A stretch of 51,455 nt of DNA, taken from contig DPXQ01000075.1 of NCBI GenBank assembly GCA_003527225.1, forward strand, positions 22,745 to 74,199. Reading direction: 5' to 3'. A program made the translations under genes and the position numbers. Within the stretch, counting starts at the first letter, position 1, and each line of letters starts with the position of its first letter. The notes under the pieces are model-generated. The model searched no databases. It saw only the letters and a program-made list of their open reading frames with translations, and had not been told where the DNA came from. Below are positions 1 to 7,235 of the stretch, one piece after another. The stretch comes from Rhizobium sp. Lineage in GTDB: Bacteria; Pseudomonadota; Alphaproteobacteria; Rhizobiales; Rhizobiaceae.

Positions 1-179
1 CAGCCGATCGCCGTCGGCTCGGCGCACCACCCTTGAGGGAAGGACAGGTTCTCGATGTTGGCGCCGGTATAGATCTTTCCATCCTCGGCACGTATCGCCG
101 CGCCGACGGGGAATTTCGAATAGGGCGCATGGGCAAAGGCCATGGCATCGCGCGCGGCTTCGAAGAGATCATGAGACAT
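1..179 (-). CDS. cdd: Cytidine deaminase (partial, N-terminal part)
   Basis: Reverse translation from the ATG at 179 gives about 59 residues before the window edge. They contain PYSKFPVGAA, the NIENLSFP segment and WCAEPTAI, the zinc-binding and proton-shuttle motif (C-A-E) of homotetrameric cytidine deaminases, which convert (deoxy)cytidine to (deoxy)uridine in pyrimidine salvage. The start lies 4 nt after the stop of the upstream permease gene, so it is very probably the last visible gene of the nucleoside importer operon. This is the main local clue that the importer carries nucleosides. The 3' part of the gene is outside the window. Confidence 0.9.
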   Translation of the reverse strand, partial: MSHDLFEAARDAMAFAHAPYSKFPVGAAIRAEDGKIYTGANIENLSFPQGWCAEPTAIG

Positions 180-183
180 TGCG

Positions 184-1155
184 TCAACGCTCCTTCACAT
201 AGGGCACACCGCCCGCCTTCGGCGGATTGGCGGCGCCGATCAGGCCGGCAAGCAGGATGCACGTAAGAACATAGGGCAATGCCTGGAAAATCTGAACCGG
301 CACCTCGCCGATCAGAGGCACGGACTTACCCTGCATGAAATTTGCCAGCGCGTCGAGGAAACCGAACAGAAGGCAGGCAAACATCACCGGCACAGGCTTC
401 CATTTGGCGAAAATGAGCGCGGCGAGCGCTATATAGCCCTTTCCCGCCGACATGTTGTTGATGAAGGCCGCCGACTGGGCAATCGCCAGATATGTGCCGG
501 AAAAGCCGCAGAGGAAACCGGCGACAATGACGGCTCGGTATCGCAGCCAGGTCACGGAAATGCCGGCCGTGTCGACTGCGCCCGGATTCTCACCGACAGC
601 GCGCAGCCGAAGGCCGAAACGGGTCCGATAGAGCACCCACCACGAGATCGGTACGGCGAGAAAGGCGAGATAGGTCAGCAGGTTGTTGCCCGAGATGACG
701 TTGGCATAGAGGGGGCCGATCACGGGCACGTCGCGCATCATCTCGGCTCCGGGAAGGGTGATCGGCCCGAAACGGGCCTCGCTCGGCAATTGCGGCGTAC
801 GGCCCCCCTGGCGGAACCAGGCCTGACCCAGGACGGCGGTCAGCCCCGCCGCGACGAAGTTGATTGCCACCCCGGACACGATCTGGTTGCCACGATTGGT
901 GATCGAGGCAAAGCCATGCACCAGCGAAAAGGCAATGGAGACACCAATGCCGCAGGAAAGGCCGACAAGCGCCGATCCGCTGACGTGTGCTGCGGTGGCT
1001 GAGGCGAAGGCAGCGGCCAGCATCTTGCCCTCGAGCCCGATGTCAAAAATTCCGGAGCGCTCGGAAAACAGGCCGGCAAGGGCCGTGAATATCAACGGTA
1101 TCGAGAGGCGGACCGTGGAGCCGAGTATGCTGACCAGAATATCGAAACTATCCAT
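184..1155 (-). CDS. Nucleoside/simple-sugar ABC transporter permease (second subunit)
   Basis: A polytopic inner-membrane protein of 323 residues with the GIFDIGLEGKML segment near the N terminus and RAVGENPGAVDTAGI in the cytoplasmic coupling loop. Both are typical of BPD_transp_2 permeases of BMP-type nucleoside importers (YufQ/NupC-like). The frame is open further upstream, but the ATG at 1155 is preferred because the upstream extension overlaps the preceding permease and is not hydrophobic. The gap to the previous gene is 10 nt and to cdd 4 nt, so the genes are co-transcribed. The pair of unequal permeases implies a heterodimeric channel. Substrate is inferred from the binding protein family and from cdd. 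Confidence 0.88.
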   Translation of the reverse strand: MDSFDILVSILGSTVRLSIPLIFTALAGLFSERSGIFDIGLEGKMLAAAFASATAAHVSGSALVGLSCGIGVSIAFSLVHGFASITNRGNQIVSGVAINFVAAGLTAVLGQAWFRQGGRTPQLPSEARFGPITLPGAEMMRDVPVIGPLYANVISGNNLLTYLAFLAVPISWWVLYRTRFGLRLRAVGENPGAVDTAGISVTWLRYRAVIVAGFLCGFSGTYLAIAQSAAFINNMSAGKGYIALAALIFAKWKPVPVMFACLLFGFLDALANFMQGKSVPLIGEVPVQIFQALPYVLTCILLAGLIGAANPPKAGGVPYVKER

Positions 1156-1165
1156 GTCCGCGCCC

Positions 1166-2269
1166 TCACGCCCTGACGAATTGCTGATAGATCCGCACGA
1201 TCGCGGGGCGGAACATGAATTCCAGCGCGCCGGCAAACAGGATGACCAGACCCTGGATGACGACAATCATGTCGCGGGTGATCGTCGGCATCTCGAAGGA
1301 AAGCTCCGCGCCGCCCTGGTAGAGAATGCCGAAGAGGATGGCCGCCAGCACGATGCCGAGCGGATGGTTGCGGCCCATCAGCGAGACGGCAATGCCGACG
1401 AAGCCGGCGCCACCGACGAATTCCACCTGCAGGCGGGCCGAGGCGCCCATGACCGGATTGAGCGCCATCATGCCGGCGAGGCCCCCGGAGATCACCATGA
1501 TGATCATGACGGTGCGTACATATGAAATGCCGGCATAGCTTGCGGCGGACCGGCTGATGCCGAGCGTGCGCACTTCATAACCGAACTTGGTGCGCCAGAT
1601 CAGCACCCAGACGACAACGCACATGACGAGCGCAATCAGGAATGACACGTTGAAGGGTGCGGGTCCGAGCTTCAGGCCGAACAGGGCCATCAGCCAATCG
1701 AGCTTGGGCAGCTGGCCGCCTTCGAGAAAGGTGCGGGTTTCCGGCGCCATCTTGCCAGGCACGATCAGCACGTTCACCAGCAGATAGACCATCAGAGCCG
1801 CGCCGATGAAATTGAACATGATCGTCGTGATGACGATGTGGCTGCCGCGTTTGGCCTGCAGCCATGCCGGGATCAACGCCCAGCCGGCGCCGAAGACGGC
1901 GGCTGCGCCGACCGCGAACGGCATGGTAACATACCAGGGCGCATACTGATCGAACGCAAGCGCTACCAGTGCTGCGCCGAGGCCGCCGACATAGGCCTGA
2001 CCTTCCGAGCCGATATTGAACAGTCCGGCATGGATCGCGACGGCGACCGACAAGCCCGTGAAAATGAAGTTCGTGGCGTAGTAGAGCGTGAACCCGATGC
2101 CCTCGCCGCGACCGAGGGCGCCCTGAAGCATCAGCTTCAGCGCTGCATAGGGGCTCTCCCCGATAACCCAGACCACCAAACCGGAGATGAGAAATGCCAG
2201 GGTGAGGTTTACGACCGGCAGGAGCGCATAGTTGATCCAGTTTGGAAGCGGGATGGAAGCAGTGCTCAT
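1166..2269 (-). CDS. Nucleoside/simple-sugar ABC transporter permease (first subunit)
   Basis: A polytopic membrane protein of 367 residues beginning MSTASIPLPNW, with about eight to ten hydrophobic segments. It has the family motif GLFNIGSEGQAYVGG around residue 90 and the coupling-loop stretch EVRTLGISRSAASYAGI. These match the YufP/NupB-type permease that pairs with the smaller subunit encoded downstream. The ATG at 2269 has a GAGG ribosome site about 5 nt upstream; an in-frame TTG at 2287 would overlap the ATPase stop and is less likely. The gene follows the ATPase gene by 7 nt. Membrane role is clear; exact nucleoside preference cannot be read from sequence. Confidence 0.88.
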   Translation of the reverse strand: MSTASIPLPNWINYALLPVVNLTLAFLISGLVVWVIGESPYAALKLMLQGALGRGEGIGFTLYYATNFIFTGLSVAVAIHAGLFNIGSEGQAYVGGLGAALVALAFDQYAPWYVTMPFAVGAAAVFGAGWALIPAWLQAKRGSHIVITTIMFNFIGAALMVYLLVNVLIVPGKMAPETRTFLEGGQLPKLDWLMALFGLKLGPAPFNVSFLIALVMCVVVWVLIWRTKFGYEVRTLGISRSAASYAGISYVRTVMIIMVISGGLAGMMALNPVMGASARLQVEFVGGAGFVGIAVSLMGRNHPLGIVLAAILFGILYQGGAELSFEMPTITRDMIVVIQGLVILFAGALEFMFRPAIVRIYQQFVRA

Positions 2270-2276
2270 CGAAACC

Positions 2277-3788
2277 TCATGCGGCAATACCGGCCATCAT
2301 CAGGCCGAGGGTCTGTTCACCGGTGTCCGGGCTCTTTTCGCCGACGATCTTGCCGGCGAACATGACGAGGATGCGATCCGACATGGACCGGATCTCATCG
2401 AGTTCGACCGAAACCAGCAAGATCGCCTTGCCGGCGTCCCGCGTTTCGATGATCCGGCGGTGGATGAATTCGATCGCGCCGATATCGACGCCTCGGGTCG
2501 GCTGGCCGACGATGAGCAGCTTCGGGTCACGCTCGATCTCGCGGGCAACGACGATCTTCTGCTGGTTGCCGCCGGAGAAATTCGCGGTCTTGAGCCGGCT
2601 GTTCGGCGGGCGAATGTCGTATTTCCCGATCTCGGCCACGGCCGCCTTGCGGATCTCGTCGGGATCGAGAAACGGACCCTTGCCATATTTCTGGTCACGG
2701 TGATAGCCGAGGATGGCGTTTTCGCTTTCCTCGAAATCCAGCACCAGGCCCATATGGTGGCGGTCCTCGGGGATATGGGCAAGACCAAGCGAGCGCAAGG
2801 CCGCCGGATCCAGGCCCGTGACGTTCCGACCGCCGATGATTATCTCGCCCGAGGCCGGCTTGCGGATTCCCGTGATAACCTCGAGAAGCTCGCTCTGCCC
2901 GTTGCCGGCGACGCCGGCTATGCCGACGATCTCGCCGGCACGCACGTCGAATGAGACATTGTCGACCATGGTGACGCCGCGACCGTCCTTGACAATCAGG
3001 TTGCGGACGGAAAGGAAGACCTCGCCGGGATTTGGGGTACCTTTGTCGACCTCCAGCAAAACATGGCGTCCGACCATGATGTCGGCCAATTCCTCGACCG
3101 TGGTCTCCGTCGTCTTGCGGGTCGCCACGATCTCACCGCGACGCATGACCGAAACCGTATCGGTGATCGCCATGATTTCCCGCAGCTTGTGGGTGATCAG
3201 GACGACGGTCTTGCCCTGGTCGCGCAAAACACGAAGAATTTCGAAAAGATGATCGGCCTCAGATGGCGTCAGGACGCCCGTCGGTTCGTCGAGAATGAGA
3301 ATTTCAGCCCCGCGATACAAAGCCTTGAGGATTTCCACGCGCTGCTGCAATCCGACGGGGAGTTCCTCGACGACCGCGTCGGAAGCGACCTCGAGACCGT
3401 AATCCTTTTCCAGACGCTCCAAAGCCTCGCGCGCCGCATCGACGCCCTTGCCCAACAAGGCGCCTCCCTCGGCGCCGAGCATCAGGTTCTCGAGCACGGT
3501 GAAATTCTCGACCAGCATGAAATGCTGGTGCACCATGCCGATGCCGGCGGCGATCGCGGACTGGCTGTCGCGGATGACGACGGGCTTGCCGTCGATGCGG
3601 ATCTCGCCGCTGTCGGCGTGATAGAAGCCGTAGAGGATCGACATCAGCGTCGACTTGCCGGCACCGTTTTCACCGACGATGCCGTGGATCGTTCCCTTGG
3701 CCACGGTCAGGTTGATATTCTTGTTGGCATGGACCGCACCGAATTTCTTGTCGATGCCGATGAGTTCGATCGCAGGCGCTTGGCTCAC
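2277..3788 (-). CDS. Nucleoside/simple-sugar ABC transporter, double ATP-binding protein
   Basis: A two-domain ABC ATPase of about 503 residues of the RbsA/MglA/NupA type. The first domain has Walker A GENGAGKST, a variant signature LPVGLQQRVEI and Walker B LILDEPTGVL. The second has the degenerate P-loop GVAGNGQSEL, signature FSGGNQQK and an altered Walker B (IVGQPTRGVD), the asymmetry usual in this family. I chose the GTG at 3788 because a GGAG lies 9 nt upstream and the ABC domain starts soon after; a TTG at 3827 would add 13 residues. The gene is 76 nt downstream of the binding-protein gene and directly precedes the two permeases. It powers import from the cytoplasmic face. Confidence 0.88.
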   Translation of the reverse strand: MSQAPAIELIGIDKKFGAVHANKNINLTVAKGTIHGIVGENGAGKSTLMSILYGFYHADSGEIRIDGKPVVIRDSQSAIAAGIGMVHQHFMLVENFTVLENLMLGAEGGALLGKGVDAAREALERLEKDYGLEVASDAVVEELPVGLQQRVEILKALYRGAEILILDEPTGVLTPSEADHLFEILRVLRDQGKTVVLITHKLREIMAITDTVSVMRRGEIVATRKTTETTVEELADIMVGRHVLLEVDKGTPNPGEVFLSVRNLIVKDGRGVTMVDNVSFDVRAGEIVGIAGVAGNGQSELLEVITGIRKPASGEIIIGGRNVTGLDPAALRSLGLAHIPEDRHHMGLVLDFEESENAILGYHRDQKYGKGPFLDPDEIRKAAVAEIGKYDIRPPNSRLKTANFSGGNQQKIVVAREIERDPKLLIVGQPTRGVDIGAIEFIHRRIIETRDAGKAILLVSVELDEIRSMSDRILVMFAGKIVGEKSPDTGEQTLGLMMAGIAA

Positions 3789-3864
3789 TTCGTTAAGCTC
3801 CGGATACCAGACATGGAAAGGGCGCAAATCGAGCGTTCAAACCCGACTAGCGCCCTCTTTCAGA

Positions 3865-4857
3865 TCATTTCGGGCAGGAATTGTCGGACATATAGTCGTG
3901 GACCTTGACGGCACCCGAGATGATATCGGCCCTGGCCTTTTCGACGGCCGCCTTCATCTCCTCGGTGACGAGCTTTGCGTTGTGCTCGTCGAGCGCATAA
4001 CCGACGCCGTCTTCCTTGACGCCGAGCGCCTGAACGCCGGCGGAGAACTTGTCCCCCTTGGCGTCGGCATAGGCATTATAGACGGCGAGGTCGACGCGCT
4101 TGATCATCGAAGTCAGCACTGAGCCCGGATGCAGGTAGTTCTGGTTCGAGTCGACGCCGATCGAGAGCTTGCCGTTGTCGGCCGCGGTCTGCAATACACC
4201 GAGACCGGTGGCGCCGGCAGCCGCGTAGATCACATCCGCGCCCTGATCGATCTGGTTCTTGGTCAATTCGCCACCGCGAACCGGGTCGTTCCAGGCAGCA
4301 CCCGTCGTGCCGGTCATGTTCTGGAACACCTGAATGTCGGGATTGGCAGCGCGCGCGCCCTGCTCGTAGCCGCATTCGAACTTGCGGATCAGCGGAATAT
4401 CCATGCCGCCGATGAAGCCTACCTTGCCTGTCTTCGACGCCATACCGGCGAGAACGCCGACGAGATAGGACCCTTCTTCCTCCTTGTAGACGACCGAACG
4501 GACGTTCGGGAGATCAACGACGGAGTCGACGATCACGAACTGGGTGTCAGGGAATTCGGCTGCGACCTTCTCGACGGCCGAGGTCCAGGCAAAGGATACG
4601 GCAACCACCGGGTTGTAGCCCTTGGAGGCGAAGTTGCGGATCGCCTGCTCGCCCTGGGTATCGCCGGTCGGTTCGAAATCGCGATAATCAATGCCGGTCT
4701 CGGCCTTGAACTTCTCCGCACCTGTGTAGGCGGCTTCGTTGAAAGACTTGTCGAACTGGCCGCCCGTACCGTAGACGAGCGCCGGCTTGATGTCCGCGGC
4801 GAGCGCCGTTGCCGACATGGCGGTCAAGGCAAAGAGACTCAAGAGGGTTTTCTTCAT
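3865..4857 (-). CDS. BMP-family nucleoside-binding periplasmic protein
   Basis: A 330-residue secreted protein. The N terminus is a classical Sec signal (KK, then a hydrophobic stretch ending ATALA at about residue 20) with no lipobox cysteine, so the mature protein is free in the periplasm. The body contains GGQFDKSFNEAAYTG, VDSVVDLPNVRSVVYKEEEGS and GFIGGMDIPLIRKFECGY, diagnostic of the Bmp (PnrA/BmpA) family that binds purine and related nucleosides. It is the first gene of the importer operon. The 235-nt upstream gap to msrA holds two small dyads (4937-4954 and 5028-5048) but no promoter or operator I would commit to. Ligand assignment is by family. Confidence 0.9.
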   Translation of the reverse strand: MKKTLLSLFALTAMSATALAADIKPALVYGTGGQFDKSFNEAAYTGAEKFKAETGIDYRDFEPTGDTQGEQAIRNFASKGYNPVVAVSFAWTSAVEKVAAEFPDTQFVIVDSVVDLPNVRSVVYKEEEGSYLVGVLAGMASKTGKVGFIGGMDIPLIRKFECGYEQGARAANPDIQVFQNMTGTTGAAWNDPVRGGELTKNQIDQGADVIYAAAGATGLGVLQTAADNGKLSIGVDSNQNYLHPGSVLTSMIKRVDLAVYNAYADAKGDKFSAGVQALGVKEDGVGYALDEHNAKLVTEEMKAAVEKARADIISGAVKVHDYMSDNSCPK

Positions 4858-5092
4858 ATTGCAGCCCTGTTGTTGCTATTGATCTTTTGTTGGGTCCTCC
4901 CGCAAGCGCTTTGACACGCATGTCTGCGGAACCACCGACCCCTCGCGAAGGGTCTAGGTTGCAGGCATCCTTGCATGGCTCCTGGAAAAATTCACCCGAT
5001 TTTTTTCATCTGGTAAATATTTGCGAACATGCCGGATTTCCGGCCATGCAAGCCGAAAATTCAGCCAGATCAATAAGCGCTCTGCCCCTTTT

Positions 5093-5743
5093 CTAGACGA
5101 TCGGGCAACTCACTCCGGTTCCCCGAAGCCCGCAATAGCCGTCGGGATTCTTGGCCAGATACTGCTGGTGGTAATCCTCCGCATAGTAGAATTCGCCAGC
5201 AAGAGCGATCTGGGTCGTGACGGTGTTCTTGCGGCCGGCCGCCACCAGCGCCGCCTGATACGCGTCGCGCACACGGATCGCCGCATCCACGTCGTCGACA
5301 TTGTCAGCGTAGATCGCCGACCGGTAGGTTGTGCCGATATCATTGCCCTGGCGCATGCCCTGGGTCGGGTCGTGCGCCTCGAAGAAAACCTTCAACAGGG
5401 CCTCGAGGGTGACGACCTTCGGGTCGTAGACGACCTTCACCACCTCGGCGTGACCGGTGAGCCCGGTGACGGTTTCCTGATAGGTCGGGTTCGCGGTGAA
5501 GCCGCCCTGATATCCGGCTGCCGTGACCCAGACGCCAGGCATCTTCCACAAAAGCCGCTCGGCGCCCCAAAAGCACCCCATGCCGAGATAGACGGTCCGC
5601 AGACCGGCTGGATAGGGACCTTTCAACGGCCGGCCCGAAACGAAGTGTGTCTCCGCCGTCGGCAATGCGGTGGCGCGGCCGGGCAAGGCCGTTTCGGCTG
5701 TCGGCATCGTGGTCTTCTTGTTGAACATGTCGATCAGGAACAT
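5093..5743 (-). CDS. msrA: Peptide-methionine (S)-S-oxide reductase
   Basis: MsrA of 216 residues, reducing the S-epimer of methionine sulfoxide in oxidised proteins. The catalytic motif GCFWGAER lies near residue 56. Family segments [24 protein letters not shown] and [11 protein letters not shown] follow, and the C terminus [13 protein letters not shown] supplies two candidate resolving cysteines. The ATG at 5743 is preceded by an excellent GGAGG 5 nt away; the open frame extends 21 codons further upstream without support. No MsrB gene is nearby. The gene appears to be a separate unit from both the nucleoside importer and the small membrane protein gene 40 nt upstream. Confidence 0.95.
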   Translation of the reverse strand: MFLIDMFNKKTTMPTAETALPGRATALPTAETHFVSGRPLKGPYPAGLRTVYLGMGCFWGAERLLWKMPGVWVTAAGYQGGFTANPTYQETVTGLTGHAEVVKVVYDPKVVTLEALLKVFFEAHDPTQGMRQGNDIGTTYRSAIYADNVDDVDAAIRVRDAYQAALVAAGRKNTVTTQIALAGEFYYAEDYHQQYLAKNPDGYCGLRGTGVSCPIV

Positions 5744-5783
5744 CGATACCTCCAATGACAGGCCGGGAAGCCAGTCGGAAAAA

Positions 5784-6104
5784 TCAGGCCGCGAAACGAC
5801 CCGCAAGCGACGGCTTCTTGTAACCGATCATCCAGAAGAGCAAGGCGAGGACGAGGAACACGGCAATGGTTGGCTGCGGCAGGATCCACTGCAGCATTAA
5901 TTTCCATGCCCAGGGCCCGATATAGTGCTCAACCGCCACGCTTGCCTGATCGAGCGTCGTCGGACTTATCTCCAGCCACGCGATGCCGAAGGGTGTGACG
6001 ACATAATCGGAGACAGAGACGGAGGCGATCGAATCCATCACGGCGGCAATCACCGCCAGACAGAGCGCGACCAGACTGAGGAACCGGAAAACAAACCGTA
6101 TCAT
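5784..6104 (-). CDS. Small conserved-looking inner-membrane protein
   Basis: A 106-residue protein with two clear membrane segments: one at about residues 4-25 ([19 protein letters not shown]) and one at about 78-97 ([19 protein letters not shown]). Between them is a loop with several aromatic residues ([13 protein letters not shown]). The ATG at 6104 has GGAG 6 nt upstream; an in-frame TTG at 6119 overlaps that ribosome site. I recognise no enzymatic motif. It looks like a Rhizobiales-specific membrane protein of unknown function and may be transcribed with msrA, since the gap is only 40 nt and the strand is the same. Confidence 0.7.
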   Translation of the reverse strand: MIRFVFRFLSLVALCLAVIAAVMDSIASVSVSDYVVTPFGIAWLEISPTTLDQASVAVEHYIGPWAWKLMLQWILPQPTIAVFLVLALLFWMIGYKKPSLAGRFAA

Positions 6105-6230
6105 TACCTTCTCCGGCAAACTTCAAGAATGACCTCTCGGCGCGCCCATCTTCAAACGACACGGCGCGCCACCCGACTGATGATTACATAGAGTTTCGTG
6201 CCGACAAGTCAAAATTCTGTCAGATTCAGG

Positions 6231-6258
6231 TTGATCCCGGACAAATCCTCGGTATATA
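6231..6258 (+). promoter_or_regulatory. Probable promoter of the tRNA-Ser gene
   Basis: A TTGATC hexamer (6231-6236) and a TATATA hexamer (6253-6258) are separated by 16 nt. The second box ends 47 nt before the mature tRNA 5' end. Spacing and position fit a housekeeping sigma promoter; the assignment is by inspection only. Confidence 0.55.
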
Positions 6259-6305
6259 TCGCGCCCGACCGGCTGCGTTGCCTTTTGAAGGCGCTGGCTG
6301 TCAAC

Positions 6306-6395
6306 GGACAGGTGGCCGAGTGGTTTAAGGCGCACGCCTGGAACGCGTGTGTACGTGAAAGCGTACCGAGGGTTCGAATCCCTCTCTGTCCGCCA
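6306..6395 (+). tRNA. tRNA-Ser (anticodon GGA)
   Basis: A 90-nt class II tRNA. The acceptor arm GGACAGG pairs with TCTGTCC, with discriminator G and an encoded CCA. The anticodon stem CACGC/GCGTG encloses the loop CTGGAAC, giving anticodon GGA, which reads UCC and UCU serine codons. A long variable arm (about GTACGTGAAAGCGTAC) and a T arm GAGGG-TTCGAAT-CCCTC are intact. The long variable arm is the serine identity feature. I looked for a repeat of its 3' end marking an integrated element and found none in the adjacent sequence. Confidence 0.96.
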
Positions 6396-6770
6396 TTCTC
6401 ATTGATTTATAACGATAACTTCCAGCGTTTTCGCGCCAACCTGCACCCGGAATTTCATTGCGCCCGGTTCAAGTTGCGGTCAATCCCGATAGCAAGGCAT
6501 TTGACAGGCGGTTGCTCGGGGCCAGTGGTTCTCGGACACTATTGTCGCCGCGACCATCGACGGCTGTTTCAATTCGCACGGAATTCTGTCAAAAGCCCTC
6601 ACGGAGCGCGGCTGCTGTGGGTTCTAGCACAGGGTCGAACGGGCTGATTGACGTCTCACCCGTCGCCACGAAAGAACGTGGCCGTTCCCATTTCCCGCTC
6701 CTGACCATACCGCCCACCGACGAAGCCACTCGACGCCATATCGGGCGCGCCGAAACCCAGGCCACGGGCC
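6396..6770. other. Intergenic region without recognisable gene
   Basis: About 375 nt between the tRNA-Ser gene and the end of a minus-strand secreted-protein gene. Open frames cross it on both strands, but their translations are compositionally biased and match nothing I know. I see no clear terminator with a T tract after the tRNA, no tRNA fragment and no transposase remnant. A short dyad AGGCC-ACG-GGCCT (6759-6771) touches the stop of the downstream convergent gene. Confidence 0.5.
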
Positions 6771-7202
6771 TCAGGGCATCAGCACCTCTGCGCGCTCGAA
6801 CCGCGCATCGGCGGTGCTGCCATCGTCAAAGATCAGCCGGACAGAGATGCTGTCGACCGATCCCAGCGCCTCGCGCAGATAAATCGCATCGCTCTTGATC
6901 GCATTGGGCTGCGCGGTGCCCTCGTAGCAGGGCTCCATAGCAAAGACGATCTCGGGTTCCGCCCCGTTCAACCCGTAGCGGATCTCCGAAAGCCCGCAGC
7001 GCCATGCCAGAAGCTGGGTGAAATAGACCAGATCCGCCCCGTCATATTCGCGCACCGCCACCCAGTTTGCTCTGGTCGCCTCGAGGATCGGGCGAACTTC
7101 GGCTGCGACAGTGAACCCTTGCGCCAAGGTCTGGCCGTAAGGCAGCAAGGTAGCGAGCACCACCCCGATGGCGGCTCCAAGATTGCGCACTCCAATCCGC
7201 AT
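6771..7202 (-). CDS. Small secreted protein of unknown function, third gene of a c-di-GMP unit
   Basis: A 143-residue protein starting MRIGVRNLG, with a signal peptide ending near residue 28 (PYGQTLAQG). The mature part is about 115 residues and has two cysteines (in WRCGL and EPCYEG) that could form a disulfide in the periplasm. I recognise no family. The ATG at 7202 has GGAG 8 nt upstream; a closer ATG at 7208 is too near the ribosome site. The gene begins 33 nt after the stop of the GGDEF-EAL gene on the same strand, so it probably belongs to the same transcript. A role as a periplasmic partner or output of that enzyme is inference only. Confidence 0.7.
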   Translation of the reverse strand: MRIGVRNLGAAIGVVLATLLPYGQTLAQGFTVAAEVRPILEATRANWVAVREYDGADLVYFTQLLAWRCGLSEIRYGLNGAEPEIVFAMEPCYEGTAQPNAIKSDAIYLREALGSVDSISVRLIFDDGSTADARFERAEVLMP

Positions 7203-7235
7203 GCCCATCTCTCCAGTCGCGTCATTCTCCAATGT

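Noticed and set aside
4937..5048. Dyads between msrA and the binding-protein gene as a riboswitch or terminator
   Set aside because: Two short GC dyads are present but without T tract, conserved riboswitch core or sensible spacing.
6198..6647. Plus-strand open frame running through the tRNA-Ser gene
   Set aside because: A tRNA with complete secondary structure occupies it and the translation is meaningless.
6306..6770. tRNA-Ser as an integration site of a mobile element
   Set aside because: No duplicated tRNA 3' end, integrase or atypical genes were found next to it; the neighbours look like ordinary chromosome.
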